DNA of 64,000 bases from JBBQZU01 sp038207425 (GTDB lineage Bacteria > Bacteroidota > Bacteroidia > Flavobacteriales_D > Cryomorphaceae): the NCBI GenBank assembly GCA_038207425.1, contig JBBQZU010000003.1, positions 62,001-126,000 of the forward strand. Direction: 5' to 3'. A program made the position numbers and the translations under genes. Within the stretch, counting starts at the first letter, position 1. Each line of letters opens with the position of its first letter. The notes beneath the pieces are model-generated. The model was not told the DNA's origin, searched no databases, and worked only from the letters and a program-made list of their open reading frames with translations. Shown one piece after another: positions 55,894 through 64,000 of this stretch.

Positions 55894-58200
55894 ATGAATC
55901 GCCTCTCAGTTCTGCTGCTCTTCCTATACTTCCTTTCGGGAAATTCTTGCGACCTGTCTGCGCAAAAGGTTGGCCTTGTACTAAGCGGAGGCGGAGCATC
56001 GGGCATGGCCCATATCGGTGTAATTAAGGCACTCGAAGAGCAGGAGATTCCAATAGATTTTATAACAGGTACTTCAATGGGCGCTCTTATTGGCGGTTTG
56101 TACGCCGCGGGTTTCAGTGTGGAAGAGCTGGAAAGGTTCGTAAATGACCCGTCATTCATACTTGCTGTAAATGGTTCACTACAGGATAGCGATGTGTATT
56201 ATTTTTCTAAAAGCATTGAAGATGCTTCGCTTATAAGAATTAAGCTTTCTACCGAAAATCTGGTTCAGAAATCTATTCCCACCAACCTCGTTACACCTGA
56301 CCTGATGGAGTTCCAGATCATGAATCTTACTGCCCAGGCATCGCAGGCAGCCAACTATGATTTCGATCAGCTCTTTGTACCATTCAGATGTGTAGCCGCT
56401 GATATTCAGAATAAGAAGCAAATTATATTTTCAAATGGCAATCTCTCTCTGGCAATGCGCGCTTCTTCTACCTATCCCTTTTATTTTAAGCCTATCAAAG
56501 TTGACGACAAATTACTTTTTGACGGAGGATTATATAACAACTTTCCGGCTGATGTGATGTACAATGAGTTTTTGCCCGATGTAATAATAGGCAGCAATGT
56601 GGCCTCGGGATATCTACCCCCTGAAGAAGATGACCTCTTGTCGCAAATAAGAAGCATGATAAGTAGCCAGAGTAATTTTACATTACAATGTGATTACGGC
56701 CTGATCATTGAACCGCCATCAACAATAGGAATATTTGATTTCTCAAACCCCAATGCTGAAATAGAGAAGGGATATTTGGCAACTCTTGAGAAAATAGAAA
56801 TGATCAAAGTATTTGTAGAAGAAAGAAGAAGTGAGGATGATTTAGCCAATAAGAGAGCTGAATTCCGGCAAAAATTCAAACCAAACAGCATAGGCAAAGT
56901 TGATGCAACAGGCGATCTGTCTAAAAAACAAAAGGACTATATTCTTTCCATGTTTGGACCCGTGGGTAAAAGTGAGACTTACACCTTCAATGAGTTCAAA
57001 GGCCATTTTTTACGGGTAACGCAGGATGAAAAGTTCAGACATATCTATCCGATTTCGCATTACAATGACAGTGCAAAACATTTTGACATAGGTATGGTTG
57101 TGCAAAGAGAGCGCGATCTCACAGCATACTTCGGTGGGAATTTTTCATCACGTCCTATTAATATGGGATACATTGGTTTAAAGTACAACGTGTTCGGCAG
57201 AACATCAGCAAGTATCATGGCCAATAGCTATTTTGGTAAGTTCTATGGGTCAGCCTTACTAAGTGCAAAAATTGACTTTGGCGGGAAAAAAAGATACTAC
57301 ATCGCGCCACATATCATCTTAAATAGGTGGGACTTCTTCAGAAACCGCGCTACCTTTTTCGAGCTATCACGGCCATCATATATTGTAAAGAACGAAGTTT
57401 TTGGAGGTGTAGAAGCGGTTACTTCATGGGGTAACAATACTGTATTGAAATTTGACTTGCGATATGGTGAAACACTTGACAACTACTATCAAACTGAAAA
57501 CTTCACCCCTGAAGATACAGCAGATGCCACGAGATTTAAACTCAATACGATTGCTTTGGGAATTGACAGAAACACCTTAAACCGAAAGCAGTTTGCCAGT
57601 AAAGGCACCCGGTTGGAGCTTTCAGCCAGAGGTGTGGCGGGAAAGGAATCAACAGAATATGGCACTACCATTCCAGATATAGACTCGGTGCGTGTGGCAT
57701 ACAGGCAATGGGCAGAACTGCGACTCCGTTATGAAAACTACTTTTACCGAAAGGGGCCGTTCATTCTTGGGGCAGAGTTAGAGGGGGTTTATTCTATCAA
57801 ACCTAATTTTGATAATTATACAGCTACAGTAATTTCTGCACCATCTTGGAACCCAATACCTGAGAGTAAAACAATATTCATAGATAGCCACCGCTCACGA
57901 AAATATATTGCAGGTGGAATTAAATTGGTAGTAGAAGTACGTCGCAATCTAGAAATTCGCGCTGAAGGCTATGCAATGGAACCGCTGGAAGTTTTTGTTA
58001 GGACCGGTGAGAATCAAACCAGCAATGAACGCCTCAATGGCCAGACCCAATATATTGGGGCGGGGGCCTTGGTATTCCACAGTCCTTTAGGGCCGGTGAG
58101 TTTGAATCTCAATTACTACGACAAACGGGAAGATAGTCCCTGGAGTTTTCTCTTCAACTTCGGATATACGATTTTTAACAAAAGTGTATATCAGAAGTAG
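55894..58200 (+). CDS. Patatin-like phospholipase fused to an outer-membrane beta-barrel
   Basis: 768 residues from the ATG at 55894 (a GTG directly upstream at 55891 is less likely). Signal peptide to about 24, then a patatin domain (about 25-310): GGGASGMAH oxyanion loop, GTSMG with Ser61, and DGGLYNNFP with Asp210 forming the Ser-Asp dyad. A middle POTRA-like segment (about 330-420) leads to an Omp85/bacterial surface antigen beta-barrel at the C-terminus, with many alternating aromatic strands to the end. This resembles type Vd autotransporters (PlpD/FplA). Probably a surface or released lipase/phospholipase. Ends in TAG. Confidence 0.9.
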   Translation: MNRLSVLLLFLYFLSGNSCDLSAQKVGLVLSGGGASGMAHIGVIKALEEQEIPIDFITGTSMGALIGGLYAAGFSVEELERFVNDPSFILAVNGSLQDSDVYYFSKSIEDASLIRIKLSTENLVQKSIPTNLVTPDLMEFQIMNLTAQASQAANYDFDQLFVPFRCVAADIQNKKQIIFSNGNLSLAMRASSTYPFYFKPIKVDDKLLFDGGLYNNFPADVMYNEFLPDVIIGSNVASGYLPPEEDDLLSQIRSMISSQSNFTLQCDYGLIIEPPSTIGIFDFSNPNAEIEKGYLATLEKIEMIKVFVEERRSEDDLANKRAEFRQKFKPNSIGKVDATGDLSKKQKDYILSMFGPVGKSETYTFNEFKGHFLRVTQDEKFRHIYPISHYNDSAKHFDIGMVVQRERDLTAYFGGNFSSRPINMGYIGLKYNVFGRTSASIMANSYFGKFYGSALLSAKIDFGGKKRYYIAPHIILNRWDFFRNRATFFELSRPSYIVKNEVFGGVEAVTSWGNNTVLKFDLRYGETLDNYYQTENFTPEDTADATRFKLNTIALGIDRNTLNRKQFASKGTRLELSARGVAGKESTEYGTTIPDIDSVRVAYRQWAELRLRYENYFYRKGPFILGAELEGVYSIKPNFDNYTATVISAPSWNPIPESKTIFIDSHRSRKYIAGGIKLVVEVRRNLEIRAEGYAMEPLEVFVRTGENQTSNERLNGQTQYIGAGALVFHSPLGPVSLNLNYYDKREDSPWSFLFNFGYTIFNKSVYQK

Positions 58201-58229
58201 CAGCAATATCAGTAGCTGATACTTTTGGC

Positions 58230-58559
58230 TTAGGCTTGTGCTGTAGGGCCTCCAAAATTCATTGGAAAAGAACCCCCTTCATGTTGCTTGGCTTCGGTAA
58301 TGATACCATGAACAGCCTCATACTTCTCAATATTGTCGCGCATTGCTGCAAGCAAGCGCTTTGCATGTTGAGGAGTAAGCACAATGCGCGATTTAACGCG
58401 TGCTTTTGGCATACCGGGCATAACGCGTACAAAGTCTATTACAAATTCTGCATTTGAGTGGGTTATAATTGCCAGATTTGAATAGATACCTTCGGCTATT
58501 TCTTCGCTCAATTCTATATTGAGCTGATTTTGATTCTTGTCTTGTTTTTGATCAGCCAT
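58230..58559 (-). CDS. DUF3467 protein
   Basis: 109 residues: LNIELSEEIAEGIYSNLAIITHS, VIDFVRVMPGMPKARVKSRI and PQHAKRLLAAMRDNI, the DUF3467 family found after rpoC in Bacteroidota. Soluble, alpha/beta; no catalytic motif. A terminator-like hairpin separates it from rpoC (50 bp gap). A link to RNA polymerase or ribosome function is only suggested by the conserved place. Confidence 0.92.
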   Translation of the reverse strand: MADQKQDKNQNQLNIELSEEIAEGIYSNLAIITHSNAEFVIDFVRVMPGMPKARVKSRIVLTPQHAKRLLAAMRDNIEKYEAVHGIITEAKQHEGGSFPMNFGGPTAQA

Positions 58560-58570
58560 GATGATTTGTA

Positions 58571-58601
58571 TTTTGAAAAAGCCTCCCCGAAGGGAGGCTT
58601 T
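58571..58601 (-). terminator. Hairpin between rpoC and the DUF3467 gene
   Basis: A perfect 10-bp stem AAAGCCTCCC/GGGAGGCTTT with a CGAA loop (TTCG tetraloop on the minus strand), followed on the minus strand by TTTTTC. It could end rpoBC transcripts or allow partial readthrough into the DUF3467 gene. Confidence 0.85.
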
Positions 58602-58608
58602 CTAATTA

Positions 58609-61600
58609 TTATTTCAATTGCACTTCATGCTCTACTTCACGCTTTTCAGCAGTAAGGCGCTCGTAGTCTTCTTTCGAACCCACATTTACACGAGCAAACT
58701 CGCGTATACCTGTGCCTGCCGGAATAAGGTGACCAACAATAACGTTCTCTTTCAGGCCTAGCAGATCGTCGCGTTTTCCGGCAACGGCTGCTTCGTTCAG
58801 CACTTTCGTGGTTTCCTGAAAAGATGCCGCTGAAATAAACGATTTGGTTTGCAATGACGCGCGGGTAATACCCTGAAGCACCGGTCTTGAAGTAGCAGGA
58901 ATTGCCTCCCTGGCTTCTACAAGCTTCTGATCTCTGCGGCGTAGCTGTGAGTTTTCATCTCTCAGTTTTCGGGCGCTGATAATCATTCCGGCTTTCAGAT
59001 GCGCAGAATCGCCAGACTCCACAACCACCTTCATTCCGTAGATTTTATCGTTTTCCTCCATGAAGTCCTGTTTCTCCACAATTTGGTTCTCCAGGAATCT
59101 TGTATCTCCTTGGTCTTCGATATCTACTTTGCGCATCATTTGACGCACAATTACTTCAAAGTGCTTATCGTTGATTTTCACACCTTGCAAACGGTACACT
59201 TCCTGAACTTCATTTACTAGATACTCTTGCACCTTGGTAGGACCTTCAATTGAAAGTATATCGCCCGGGGTGATGGCACCGTCAGAAAGTGGCTGTCCTG
59301 CTCTAACGAAGTCGTTTTCCTGCACCAATATGTGCTTGGAGAGAGAAACGAGGTACCTTTTGGTTTCGCCGGTTTTGCTTTCTACCACTACTTCTCGGTT
59401 ACCACGCTTAATCTTTCCATAAGATACGATGCCATCAATCTCACTAACTACAGCAGGATTAGAAGGATTACGTGCTTCGAAAAGCTCCGTGATACGAGGC
59501 AGACCACCGGTGATGTCACCGGTTTTTGCGGAGTGTCTTGGTATTTTTGCAATAATACTACCAACAATAACTTCAGTACCTTCCTGCACGCTCACGTGGG
59601 CACCTACCGGGAGGTTGTATGATTTTACAATCTCCTTTGACTTTTTGTCAACGATATGTATCGCAGGGTTTTTCTTCTTGTCACGGCGCTCGGTAATTAC
59701 CTTCTCACGGTATCCTGTTTGTTCATCGACTTCTTCACGGAAAGTAATTCCGTCTTCAAAGTTTTCGAATTTTATCACCCCGCTACCTTCCGAAATGAAT
59801 ACAGCGTTATATGGATCCCATTTACAAATCACATCTCCCTTCTTGATCTTGGCGCCAGATTTAAAGAAAATCTCAGAACCATAAGGGATGTTATTTGTGG
59901 CAAACACAACTCCTGTCTTCTCATCAATCAGTCTGATTTCCGCAGAGCGGCCTACAACGATTTCCTTTTTGGTTCCGTTGCCTGCATCCTGCACCACTGA
60001 TCGCAATTCATCTATTTCGAGCACACCGTCAAGCTTAGCCTTGATCTCAGATTCATCAGCAATGTTTGATGCAGTACCACCAACGTGGAATGTACGCAGC
60101 GTGAGCTGTGTACCCGGCTCACCTATTGATTGGGCAGCAATGACACCTACTGCTTCACCTTTCTGAACCATTCTGCCCGATGCAAGATTTCGACCGTAGC
60201 ATTTTGCACATACGCCTTGCTTCTGTTCACAGGTAAGAACCGAACGTATTTCTACTTCTTCTATTCCTGCGGCTTCAATAGCGGTGGCTGCATCTTCCCT
60301 GATTTCTTCACTTGAGCTTACGATCAGGTTGCCTGTTACGGGGTGGTGTATATCATGCACCGATGTACGTCCAAGGATACGCTCGTAGAGATGCTCTACT
60401 ACTTCTTCATTCTTCTTAAGAGCTGTTGCAACGAGCCCGCGAAGCGTTCCACAGTCTTCACCGAGAATCACTACGTCCTGCGCCACGTCAACAAGTCGGC
60501 GTGTAAGGTAACCGGCATCGGCTGTTTTCAAAGCCGTATCAGCAAGACCCTTACGTGCACCGTGGGTTGAGATAAAGTATTCTAGAATCGAAAGACCTTC
60601 TTTAAAGTTAGAAAGGATCGGATTCTCGATGATATCTTGTCCGCCGGTTGCACCTGACTTCTGAGGTTTTGCCATAAGGCCCCTCATACCGCTAAGCTGG
60701 CGAATTTGCTCTTTAGAACCACGCGCGCCGGAGTCAAACATCATGTAGATGGAGTTGAATCCTTGCTTGTCGCTCTTGAGCCTATCCATCAATATGTTGG
60801 TTAGCTTGGAGTTGGTATGGGTCCAGATATCGATAATCTGGTTATAGCGCTCATTGTTGGTAATAAGACCCATGGAGTAATTCTCCATTACTGATTTCAC
60901 CTCTTCCGAAGCTTTGGCAACAAGAATTTCCTTCTCCGGTGGAATGATTACGTCATTCAGGTTGAATGAAAGACCACCCTTAAATGCCATGTGGTATCCA
61001 AGTTCCTTAATATCATCAAGGAATTTGGCTGTGCGCGACATACCTACATTTTTGAGAATATCGCCAATGATATCGCGAAGTGCTTTTTTGGTAAGTACCT
61101 GATTTACATATCCGGCTTCAACTGGCACCAAATTGTTGAACAATACGCGGCCTGTAGTAGTTTCAATGATCTCTTTGCGTCCGTCCACGTGCACATATCT
61201 GAACTTAATATGGGCATGGAGAGCAAGTTTACCTTCGTTATATGCAATTTCTACTTCTTCAGGACTGTAGAAAGTTTTGCCTTCGCCTTTCACGACCATT
61301 TCAGCATCAGACTTGCGTCCTTTGGTGATATAGTACAATCCGAGAACCATGTCTTGCGACGGTACTGCAATAGGAGCGCCGTTTGCAGGGTTCAGAATAT
61401 TGTGCGAAGCTATCATGAGCAATTGCGCTTCCAATATGGCAGCATTGCCAAGTGGAAGGTGAACAGCCATCTGGTCGCCGTCAAAGTCAGCGTTGAATGC
61501 AGTACATACCAACGGGTGAAGCTGAATTGCCTTGCCTTCAATCAGTTTAGGCTGGAAGGCTTGTATACCCATTCTGTGAAGCGTTGGTGCACGGTTTAAT

Positions 61601-62916
61601 AGTACAGGGTGGCCTTTCAGTACATTCTCAAGAATATCCCAAACCACAGGCTCTTTACGGTCTACAATCTTCTTTGCCGACTTAACTGTCTTAACAATGC
61701 CGCGCTCTATCATCTTTCTGATAATAAACGGTTTGTATAGCTCCGCAGCCATGTCCTTTGGCAAACCACACTCGTGAAGTTTAAGCTCAGGGCCTACAAC
61801 AATTACTGAACGTGCAGAGTAGTCAACCCTTTTTCCAAGAAGGTTCTGACGAAACCGCCCCTGCTTACCTTTTAGGCTATCAGAGAGTGATTTCAGTGGC
61901 CTGTTCGATTCTGTTTTTACAGCGCTCGACTTTCGTGAGTTGTCAAAAAGCGAGTCAACTGCTTCCTGAAGCATACGCTTCTCATTGCGGAGAATTACTT
62001 CCGGAGCCTTAATCTCGATAAGTCTTTTGAGTCGGTTATTTCTGATGATTACCCTGCGGTATAGGTCGTTAAGATCAGATGTAGCGAAACGTCCGCCATC
62101 AAGTGGCACGAGAGGTCGCAGTTCCGGCGGAATAACCGGTACTACTTTCACAATCATCCACTCAGGCTTATTTACGATACGCTCATTGGCTTCGCGGAAT
62201 GACTCCACAACCTGTAGTCTCTTGAGGGCTTCGTTTTTACGCTGCTGAGAAGTTTCTGTATTTGCCGCATGGCGCAGCTCGTAGGAAAGATTGTCCAGAT
62301 TGGCAGTGCGCAGCAAGTCGTAAAGTGCATCAGCACCCATCTTGGCTACAAACTTGTTAGGGTCAGCATCGTCGAGGTATTGATTTTCCTTTGGAAGGGT
62401 ATCGAGAATATCCAGATATTCTTCTTCCGTAAGGAAATCGAAACGCTCAAGTTGTACTCCTTCAACATTTACGGCAGGACCAGCATTTATTACTACATAT
62501 CGCTCATAGTAAATGATTTGGTCCAGCTTCTTGGTAGGCATGCCGAGTAGGTAACCTATTTTATTTGGAAGCGATTTGAAATACCAGATATGGGCCACCG
62601 GTACTACCAGCGAAATATGCCCCATACGCTCACGGCGTACTTTTTTCTCGGTAACTTCCACTCCACAGCGGTCGCACACAATACCCTTGTATCGGATACG
62701 CTTGTACTTTCCGCAGTGGCATTCGTAATCCTTGACCGGCCCGAAAATCCTTTCGCAAAACAAACCGTCGCGTTCTGGTTTGTAGGTGCGGTAGTTGATT
62801 GTTTCGGGTTTCAGCACTTCGCCAAAACTGCGATCAAGAATCAGCTCTGGCGAAGCCAAGCTGATGGTGATACTGTTGAAACCGGCGTTTAATTTATTTT
62901 CTTTTTTTAAGGCCAT
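58609..62916 (-). CDS. rpoC: DNA-directed RNA polymerase subunit beta-prime
   Basis: 1435 residues. The N-terminal zinc site CHCGKYK / CDRCG (Cys66, 68, 81, 84), the active-site triad motif NADFDGDQMAVHLPL (near 478), the bridge helix/trigger loop region GEPGTQLTLRTFH, and the second zinc group CEQKQGVCAKCYG are all present. It forms the catalytic core with beta. It follows rpoB by 42 bp on the minus strand. Confidence 0.99.
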   Translation of the reverse strand: MALKKENKLNAGFNSITISLASPELILDRSFGEVLKPETINYRTYKPERDGLFCERIFGPVKDYECHCGKYKRIRYKGIVCDRCGVEVTEKKVRRERMGHISLVVPVAHIWYFKSLPNKIGYLLGMPTKKLDQIIYYERYVVINAGPAVNVEGVQLERFDFLTEEEYLDILDTLPKENQYLDDADPNKFVAKMGADALYDLLRTANLDNLSYELRHAANTETSQQRKNEALKRLQVVESFREANERIVNKPEWMIVKVVPVIPPELRPLVPLDGGRFATSDLNDLYRRVIIRNNRLKRLIEIKAPEVILRNEKRMLQEAVDSLFDNSRKSSAVKTESNRPLKSLSDSLKGKQGRFRQNLLGKRVDYSARSVIVVGPELKLHECGLPKDMAAELYKPFIIRKMIERGIVKTVKSAKKIVDRKEPVVWDILENVLKGHPVLLNRAPTLHRMGIQAFQPKLIEGKAIQLHPLVCTAFNADFDGDQMAVHLPLGNAAILEAQLLMIASHNILNPANGAPIAVPSQDMVLGLYYITKGRKSDAEMVVKGEGKTFYSPEEVEIAYNEGKLALHAHIKFRYVHVDGRKEIIETTTGRVLFNNLVPVEAGYVNQVLTKKALRDIIGDILKNVGMSRTAKFLDDIKELGYHMAFKGGLSFNLNDVIIPPEKEILVAKASEEVKSVMENYSMGLITNNERYNQIIDIWTHTNSKLTNILMDRLKSDKQGFNSIYMMFDSGARGSKEQIRQLSGMRGLMAKPQKSGATGGQDIIENPILSNFKEGLSILEYFISTHGARKGLADTALKTADAGYLTRRLVDVAQDVVILGEDCGTLRGLVATALKKNEEVVEHLYERILGRTSVHDIHHPVTGNLIVSSSEEIREDAATAIEAAGIEEVEIRSVLTCEQKQGVCAKCYGRNLASGRMVQKGEAVGVIAAQSIGEPGTQLTLRTFHVGGTASNIADESEIKAKLDGVLEIDELRSVVQDAGNGTKKEIVVGRSAEIRLIDEKTGVVFATNNIPYGSEIFFKSGAKIKKGDVICKWDPYNAVFISEGSGVIKFENFEDGITFREEVDEQTGYREKVITERRDKKKNPAIHIVDKKSKEIVKSYNLPVGAHVSVQEGTEVIVGSIIAKIPRHSAKTGDITGGLPRITELFEARNPSNPAVVSEIDGIVSYGKIKRGNREVVVESKTGETKRYLVSLSKHILVQENDFVRAGQPLSDGAITPGDILSIEGPTKVQEYLVNEVQEVYRLQGVKINDKHFEVIVRQMMRKVDIEDQGDTRFLENQIVEKQDFMEENDKIYGMKVVVESGDSAHLKAGMIISARKLRDENSQLRRRDQKLVEAREAIPATSRPVLQGITRASLQTKSFISAASFQETTKVLNEAAVAGKRDDLLGLKENVIVGHLIPAGTGIREFARVNVGSKEDYERLTAEKREVEHEVQLK

Positions 62917-62958
62917 TGTAATAATCTTTAATGGTGAATTACACTTTTTCGGGCCGAA

Positions 62959-64000
62959 TTAATCGAGCGAAATATTAAGTCCAAGTCCTGCAAGTTCATG
63001 CAGAAGTACGTTGAATGATTCTGGAATTCCAGGCTCCGGCATATTGTCGCCTTTTACAATGGCTTCGTATGCTTTTGCTCTTCCTACCACATCATCAGAT
63101 TTCACGGTGAGCACTTCACGAAGTATATTGGCTGCGCCAAATGCTTCAAGAGCCCAAACTTCCATCTCTCCAAATCGCTGACCTCCGAACTGGGCTTTAC
63201 CTCCAAGTGGCTGCTGCGTAATGAGTGAGTAAGGCCCGATAGATCGGGCGTGCATCTTATCATCAACCATGTGAGCGAGTTTCAGCATGTAGATTACACC
63301 TACGGTAGCGTGTTGGTCAAACAGGTCGCCTGTGCCACCATCTCTGAGCCTTGTTACGCCGTACTGTGGCAATCCTGCCTTCTCTGTGTACTCATTGATC
63401 TGGTCGATACTTGCACCATCGAAAATTGGCGTGGCAAACTTGAGTCCGAGTGTTTGGCCTGCCCATCCGAGCACGGTTTCATATATCTGACCAAGGTTCA
63501 TCCTTGAAGGCACACCAAGCGGGTTCAATACGATATCAACCGGCGTTCCGTCGCTGAGATATGGCATATCTTCACGACGCACTATTTTGGCTACAATACC
63601 TTTGTTTCCATGGCGGCCAGCCATCTTATCGCCTACTTTCAGCTTGCGCTTTTTGGCGATATATACTTTGGCCAGCTTCAATATACCACTTGGCAATTCA
63701 TCACCAATAGTGATTTGGAATTTTTGCCTTTTGTAGGCTCCTGCCAAATCATTGTGCTTGATGTTGTAGTTGTGAATGAGTTTTTTGATTTGGTCATTCA
63801 CATGGTCATCGGTAGTCCATTTGCTTGGATTCACGATGCTGTATTCAATAGACACGAGCGACTTCTGGGTGAACTTCACCCCTTTCTTGATAAGCTCTTC
63901 CTTGAAGTTGTTGTAAACTCCTTGTGAAGTTTTACCGCTCACGAGTTTGGCAAGCTTGTCAATCATGATATTCTTGAGCTCTGAGGTATCCTTATCATAC
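62959..64000 (-). CDS. rpoB: DNA-directed RNA polymerase subunit beta, C-terminal part (cut by window edge)
   Basis: The last about 347 codons of rpoB; the frame is open to base 64000 (YDKDTSELKNI precedes the first Met), so the gene continues beyond the window. Conserved C-terminal features: VGDKMAGRHGNKG (lysine/His near the active site), PYLSDGTPVDIVLNPLGVPSRMN, KAQFGGQRFGEMEVWALEA and the final NVLLHELAGLGL. It pairs with rpoC downstream. Confidence 0.99.
   Translation of the reverse strand, partial: YDKDTSELKNIMIDKLAKLVSGKTSQGVYNNFKEELIKKGVKFTQKSLVSIEYSIVNPSKWTTDDHVNDQIKKLIHNYNIKHNDLAGAYKRQKFQITIGDELPSGILKLAKVYIAKKRKLKVGDKMAGRHGNKGIVAKIVRREDMPYLSDGTPVDIVLNPLGVPSRMNLGQIYETVLGWAGQTLGLKFATPIFDGASIDQINEYTEKAGLPQYGVTRLRDGGTGDLFDQHATVGVIYMLKLAHMVDDKMHARSIGPYSLITQQPLGGKAQFGGQRFGEMEVWALEAFGAANILREVLTVKSDDVVGRAKAYEAIVKGDNMPEPGIPESFNVLLHELAGLGLNISLD

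Noticed and set aside
59429..61599. Long plus-strand open frames opposite rpoC
   Set aside because: Shadow frames of a highly conserved gene on the minus strand; no family resemblance.

Overview
The window comes from a Bacteroidota chromosome, most likely a free-living aerobic flavobacterium-like organism. Five genes encode secreted proteins that end in a type IX secretion (T9SS) C-terminal sorting domain. The bL28-bL33-DUF4295-FtsY-RimO block and the RpoB-RpoC-DUF3467 block are orders typical of the phylum. Several genes carry a TAnnTTTG promoter element, and there is a crtD-cruF carotenoid pair. No rRNA, tRNA, CRISPR array, integrase, transposase or phage gene was recognised. TAA, TAG and TGA all end genes here, so the code is standard.

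Layout. 1-1745: 3' part of a tail-fibre-like (S74 chaperone) T9SS protein cut by the window edge. 1884-5172 (minus): two tandem hemolysin-III family membrane proteins, then an LpxH-like phosphoesterase coupled to a glycosyltransferase. 5413-8622 (plus): crtD, cruF and an AI-2E/PerM-type transporter gene broken by two in-frame stop codons. 9133-12982: secreted dipeptidyl peptidase IV followed by a proton/peptide symporter. 13056-15996: thioredoxin-like protein, citrate synthase and universal stress protein. 16230-24983 (minus): a tightly packed ten-gene run, ccmB-ccmC-ccmD-ccmE-ccmF (cytochrome c maturation), DUF2520, kdsC, a UbiA prenyltransferase, maf and bshB1 (bacillithiol). 25130-29281: beta-CASP nuclease, RidA, a small membrane protein and an M61 peptidase. 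29375-34333 (minus): two secreted T9SS proteins, a 1296-residue FG-GAP/vanadium-haloperoxidase-like fusion and a DOMON protein. 34550-38859 (minus): cinA, rpmB, rpmG, DUF4295, then after a terminator ftsY and rimO. 39130-49154 (plus): two very large modular T9SS proteins, an M43 metalloprotease and a 1987-residue protein with CUB-like, P-domain and cysteine-rich repeats. 49280-58200: histone-deacetylase-like enzyme, membrane-anchored protein, NamZ-like lipoprotein, LolC/E-like permease, cystathionine beta-synthase, a metal-receptor-fold protein and a patatin/beta-barrel protein. 58230-64000 (minus): DUF3467, rpoC and the 3' part of rpoB, which runs off the right edge.

Functional threads: envelope building (LpxH, KdsC, LolC/E-like, NamZ, patatin-barrel), periplasmic redox (Ccm, thioredoxin-like, haloperoxidase-like, DOMON), thiol metabolism (cystathionine synthase, bacillithiol), peptide scavenging (DPP IV, POT, M61, M43) and core gene expression.

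The observations most worth a second look are: the transporter gene with two isolated nonsense codons; a roughly ten-copy cysteine-rich repeat with an internal tandem duplication that includes P-domains; the haloperoxidase fusion beside the DOMON gene; the Cys-type CcmE and enlarged CcmC; and an Ig/PKD-like insertion in the LolC/E-like permease. I found no clear defence or mobile system.
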